A stretch of DNA of 18,521 nt. Origin: Isotricha intestinalis. Taxonomy: Eukaryota; Ciliophora; Litostomatea; Vestibuliferida; Isotrichidae. A model generated the notes under the pieces. The model ran no database searches, was not told the origin of the DNA, and saw nothing but the letters and a program-made list of their open reading frames with translations. A program made the translations under genes and the position numbers. The stretch is from assembly GCA_023807065.1 (NCBI GenBank), contig JAJJLU010000795.1:1-18521 (forward strand), written 5' to 3'. Shown in pieces: positions 16,030 to 18,521 of this stretch. How positions within the stretch are numbered: the first letter of the stretch is position 1; the number at the start of each line of letters is the position of its first letter.

Positions 16030-18264
16030 TTAACTACTACCCACATCATTATTACTATTATACTTTTTAATCCATTCATGATTTAAAATGTCATCAACTT
16101 TAATTCTATATTTAGGTTCTTTATTCAAACATCTTTTAATCAAATCAATAACTTCTCCACTTCTTGTTCCCCATAAATTTTTAGGAAATTTAACTTCAGA
16201 ATAAACAGCTAATTTAGCAATTTTTTCTTCATTATCATTTTCATCATCAAAAGGTAAAGTACCACTTAACATTAAATATAATGTCACTCCTAAACTCCAA
16301 ATATCAATTTCTTTATTATATGGTGTTCGAATTAATACTTCAGGAGCGACAAAAGTTAATGTTCCAAAACCTTCTATACTCCTTTCATTTTTTCCTAATA
16401 TTTTACTTAAACCAAAATCCATTATTTTAACTATTCCTTTTTCATTTGATTCTGTTAACATTATATTATCTGGTTTTAAATCTCTATGAATAATTCCAAA
16501 ATGATGTAAATATTTTAAACCTTGAGTTATTTGATATATTATTTGAGCTACTCTTTCTTCTGAGAAATTATATTTATTTTTCTTCATATATTCACTTAAA
16601 TCTCCTCCAGCTATATATTCCATTACTATAAATATATATTCTGCATTTTCAAAGTGATCAAGTAATCTTACTATATTCGGATGATGACATAATTTCATTA
16701 TATCTATTTCTGTTCTTACTAATTCCATATCATTTTGTTTTGTTGATTCCTTTTTTATTATTTTAATTGCTACTCTTTCTTTTGTTTTTTTATAAAGTCC
16801 TAATTTAACAACACCAAATATTCCTTCTCCTAAATCATCCAACATTTCATAATAATCGAAGAAATTTAAATAACCAAAAGCTTTTTTTAAATTTATTATA
16901 AAATTATCACATGTTTCTTTTGATGTACAATAATAATTTCTCACTCTTGATGGAAAAATAATTTGGAAAGAATAAAATGTTTTTTTATTATATACTTTTG
17001 CTCCATTTTCCTTTACATAACATCCTGATAAATTATGCATTCCTAATACTTTCTCTTTATTTTCTGTTTTATAATAAAAAATATCTTTTCCAATAAGAAC
17101 TAAATAAAATTGTTTTAATTTTGTATTTTCACTAACTTTATATATATAATCTTCAAATAAAATATCTTTCTTTGGAACATTGATTTCATTTAAATTTTCA
17201 TTGTCACTATTATTCTTATCTTGATTTGTTTTTTCAGGACTTATATCAATTTTATTTATATTATCTTTAAGAGTTTCAATTTCATTTTTTTTTTCATCTT
17301 CATCATCATTCATTTTAATTAATTGATTTTCTAAACTAAAAGGATCAACTTTCATACCTTTTTTTCCTTTTAATATTTTTCCAGGACTTTGATAAATATT
17401 TTTAGAATTATTAATAATATCATTAAGAGTAGAATTTTCATCAATATTTTTATTTGGAATATTTTCATTATGAAATCTAATCATACCGGAAATTCCAGAA
17501 ACTTCAGGAGTTAAATTTTTATTAGAACATAATTCAAAATGCATTTTTAAATTAGAACTTTGAATTAAAACACTTGCAGGTGAAAGAGAAGATTTTTTAT
17601 TAGGAGAAGGAATAAATTTACTTTCTAAATTAGCACTTGTTTTTCTATGTGGGTGATTTTTAGGAATTAAAACATTAATATTTTCTTCAGAGAATGGTTT
17701 TTTCTGATATAAAAAACATAATATTTGCAAATAAACATCACTTTTTCTATTTTGAATTATTTCAGAAAATTCATCTATTTTTAAACCTTTTTTTCCTTCG
17801 AAAGTACTTTTTAAAATTTCATCAATTTCATCTAAAGATTTCATTTGGTATTTATATTCAATATTAGATTTATCTGTTTTTAAAGGAAGATAACTTAACA
17901 TCATTCCAACATCATCTGGTTCAATAATTCCATCATTATTAAAATCTAATAATGAAAATACTATTTCTAATGTTTCTGCAAAAGTTCCATTATATAATTT
18001 ATTCATTCCAAAAACAAATTCTTTTGGATTTAAAAAATTATCTTTATCTTCATCAAAAGCATTAAAAACTTTTTCTGATATAAAAATCGGTAATTTAATA
18101 TAATCAAAGAATGTCATTTTTATTATTCCTTTCTTTTTATCTGATTCAGAACGGTCTGCTAAATCTTTATATATTTCTTTTAAATATTTTATAAATAAAT
18201 GATCGTCTTTTACACCTACAAATTCTTTTATTTGTCCAAAATCAATATAATCTTTTGATTCCAT
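16030..18264 (-). CDS. EF-hand/PH/CAMK-type protein kinase (CDPK7-like architecture)
   Basis: A 744-residue calcium-linked Ser/Thr kinase. Order of domains: two EF-hands with loops at 71-82 (DEDKDNFLNPKE, canonical) and 107-118 (DFNNDGIIEPDD, Asp at position 12); a Ser/Asn-rich linker (about 200-360); a PH-like domain (about 367-463, with the final helix NFIINLKKAF); and a kinase domain (about 471-733). All kinase landmarks are intact: GEGIFG (479-484), VAIK with Lys501, Glu519, HRDLKPDN with Asp595, DFG at 616-618, and APE at 640-642. Classical CDPKs carry the EF-hands after the kinase. Here EF-hands and PH precede it, as in apicomplexan CDPK7, which binds phosphoinositides through PH. A role in Ca2+ and membrane-lipid signalling is therefore likely by family analogy. 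The ATG is 226 bp from the telomere repeats and the gene is transcribed away from the chromosome end. Confidence 0.95.
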   Translation of the reverse strand: MESKDYIDFGQIKEFVGVKDDHLFIKYLKEIYKDLADRSESDKKKGIIKMTFFDYIKLPIFISEKVFNAFDEDKDNFLNPKEFVFGMNKLYNGTFAETLEIVFSLLDFNNDGIIEPDDVGMMLSYLPLKTDKSNIEYKYQMKSLDEIDEILKSTFEGKKGLKIDEFSEIIQNRKSDVYLQILCFLYQKKPFSEENINVLIPKNHPHRKTSANLESKFIPSPNKKSSLSPASVLIQSSNLKMHFELCSNKNLTPEVSGISGMIRFHNENIPNKNIDENSTLNDIINNSKNIYQSPGKILKGKKGMKVDPFSLENQLIKMNDDEDEKKNEIETLKDNINKIDISPEKTNQDKNNSDNENLNEINVPKKDILFEDYIYKVSENTKLKQFYLVLIGKDIFYYKTENKEKVLGMHNLSGCYVKENGAKVYNKKTFYSFQIIFPSRVRNYYCTSKETCDNFIINLKKAFGYLNFFDYYEMLDDLGEGIFGVVKLGLYKKTKERVAIKIIKKESTKQNDMELVRTEIDIMKLCHHPNIVRLLDHFENAEYIFIVMEYIAGGDLSEYMKKNKYNFSEERVAQIIYQITQGLKYLHHFGIIHRDLKPDNIMLTESNEKGIVKIMDFGLSKILGKNERSIEGFGTLTFVAPEVLIRTPYNKEIDIWSLGVTLYLMLSGTLPFDDENDNEEKIAKLAVYSEVKFPKNLWGTRSGEVIDLIKRCLNKEPKYRIKVDDILNHEWIKKYNSNNDVGSS

Positions 18265-18490
18265 TTTTTATTTTTATTTTTTTTATTTTTTTTATTTTTT
18301 CGATTTTTATTTTAATTGCTTATATATAGAATTATTTTATGAATTTTTATATTTATTTCTTCTTGAAAAACTTTTGTATTTATTTATTAAAATAAAATTA
18401 ATATTATATGTATTTTAGAATTTTAAAAATTTTTTATTTGATTATTTTTCAAAGATAAATTTTTAACTTTAGATAATTATTATTTATATT
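18265..18490. promoter_or_regulatory. short subtelomere containing the kinase promoter
   Basis: Only 226 bp separate the kinase start from the telomere. The first about 40 bp are T-runs broken by single A's on the plus strand (an A-rich leader on the coding strand). The rest is A/T sequence without repeats or reading frames. All upstream control of the kinase on this chromosome copy must lie here or in the telomere. Confidence 0.6.
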
Positions 18491-18521
18491 ATTGGGGATT
18501 GGGGATTGGGGATTGGGGATT
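18491..18521 (+). repeat. telomere repeat (ATTGGGG)n, chromosome end
   Basis: Four perfect copies of ATTGGGG plus a partial ATT fill the last 31 bases of the window. The G-rich strand runs 5' to 3' toward the end, the orientation expected for a right-hand telomere. Four G's per unit match ciliate-style telomeres, but the unit differs from TTGGGG (Tetrahymena), TTGGGG/TTTGGG (Paramecium) and TTTTGGGG (hypotrichs). The abrupt change from G-poor sequence to perfect repeats supports de novo telomere addition at a macronuclear chromosome end. Confidence 0.93.

Noticed and set aside
1..18521. CRISPR array, insertion sequence, tRNA or rRNA genes
   Set aside because: No regularly spaced repeats, transposase motifs, tRNA T-loop sequences or rRNA blocks were seen on either strand.

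Overview
The window looks like the end of a macronuclear chromosome from a ciliate. It is extremely A+T-rich (by eye roughly four bases in five), packed with protein genes, and ends on the right in tandem ATTGGGG repeats with the G-rich strand running 3' outward, as a telomere should. Ten long reading frames are open under the standard genetic code, and all ten end in TAA. Two introns that can be placed confidently are only 40 and 35 nt long. Standard code plus a GGGGATT-type telomere does not fit Tetrahymena, Paramecium or hypotrichs. It would fit a litostome such as a rumen entodiniomorph; I recall (CCCCAAT)n being reported for Entodinium, but cannot verify that here, so the group is an inference. 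There are no bacterial-style operons, no tRNA or rRNA genes, and no transposon I can recognise.

Layout from left to right. 1-739: gene-poor, with only very short open stretches. 740-5598: four minus-strand genes, namely a low-complexity protein with a small C-terminal fold, a PP2C-type phosphatase, a coiled-coil protein, and a membrane-anchored aspartyl-protease-like protein that lacks its catalytic motifs. A 55-bp divergent promoter gap follows. 5654-9096: two plus-strand genes, a protein with two cyclic-nucleotide-binding-like domains and a large charged protein. 9286-14976: three minus-strand genes, an IQ/MORN-repeat protein with an apparent acylation signal, the p80 subunit of katanin (three exons), and an actin-fragmin-kinase-like protein. 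14977-16029: about 1 kb containing an orphan exon-like frame and other coding-like scraps. 16030-18264: a calcium-regulated kinase with EF-hands, a PH domain and a CAMK-type catalytic domain. 18265-18490: short subtelomere, then telomere repeats.

Several products belong to families that act on the cytoskeleton or on Ca2+/cAMP/phosphorylation signalling: katanin p80, actin-fragmin-kinase-like, IQ/MORN, EF-PH-kinase, cNMP-domain protein and PP2C. This may only reflect how common those families are in ciliates. The strongest points are (i) the chromosome end itself, (ii) rejoining two separate reading frames into one katanin p80 gene, and (iii) a recurring pattern of family members whose catalytic or ligand-binding residues are changed (aspartyl protease, actin-fragmin kinase, cNMP-binding domain, and mildly PP2C). 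I did not find a clearly new multi-gene system.
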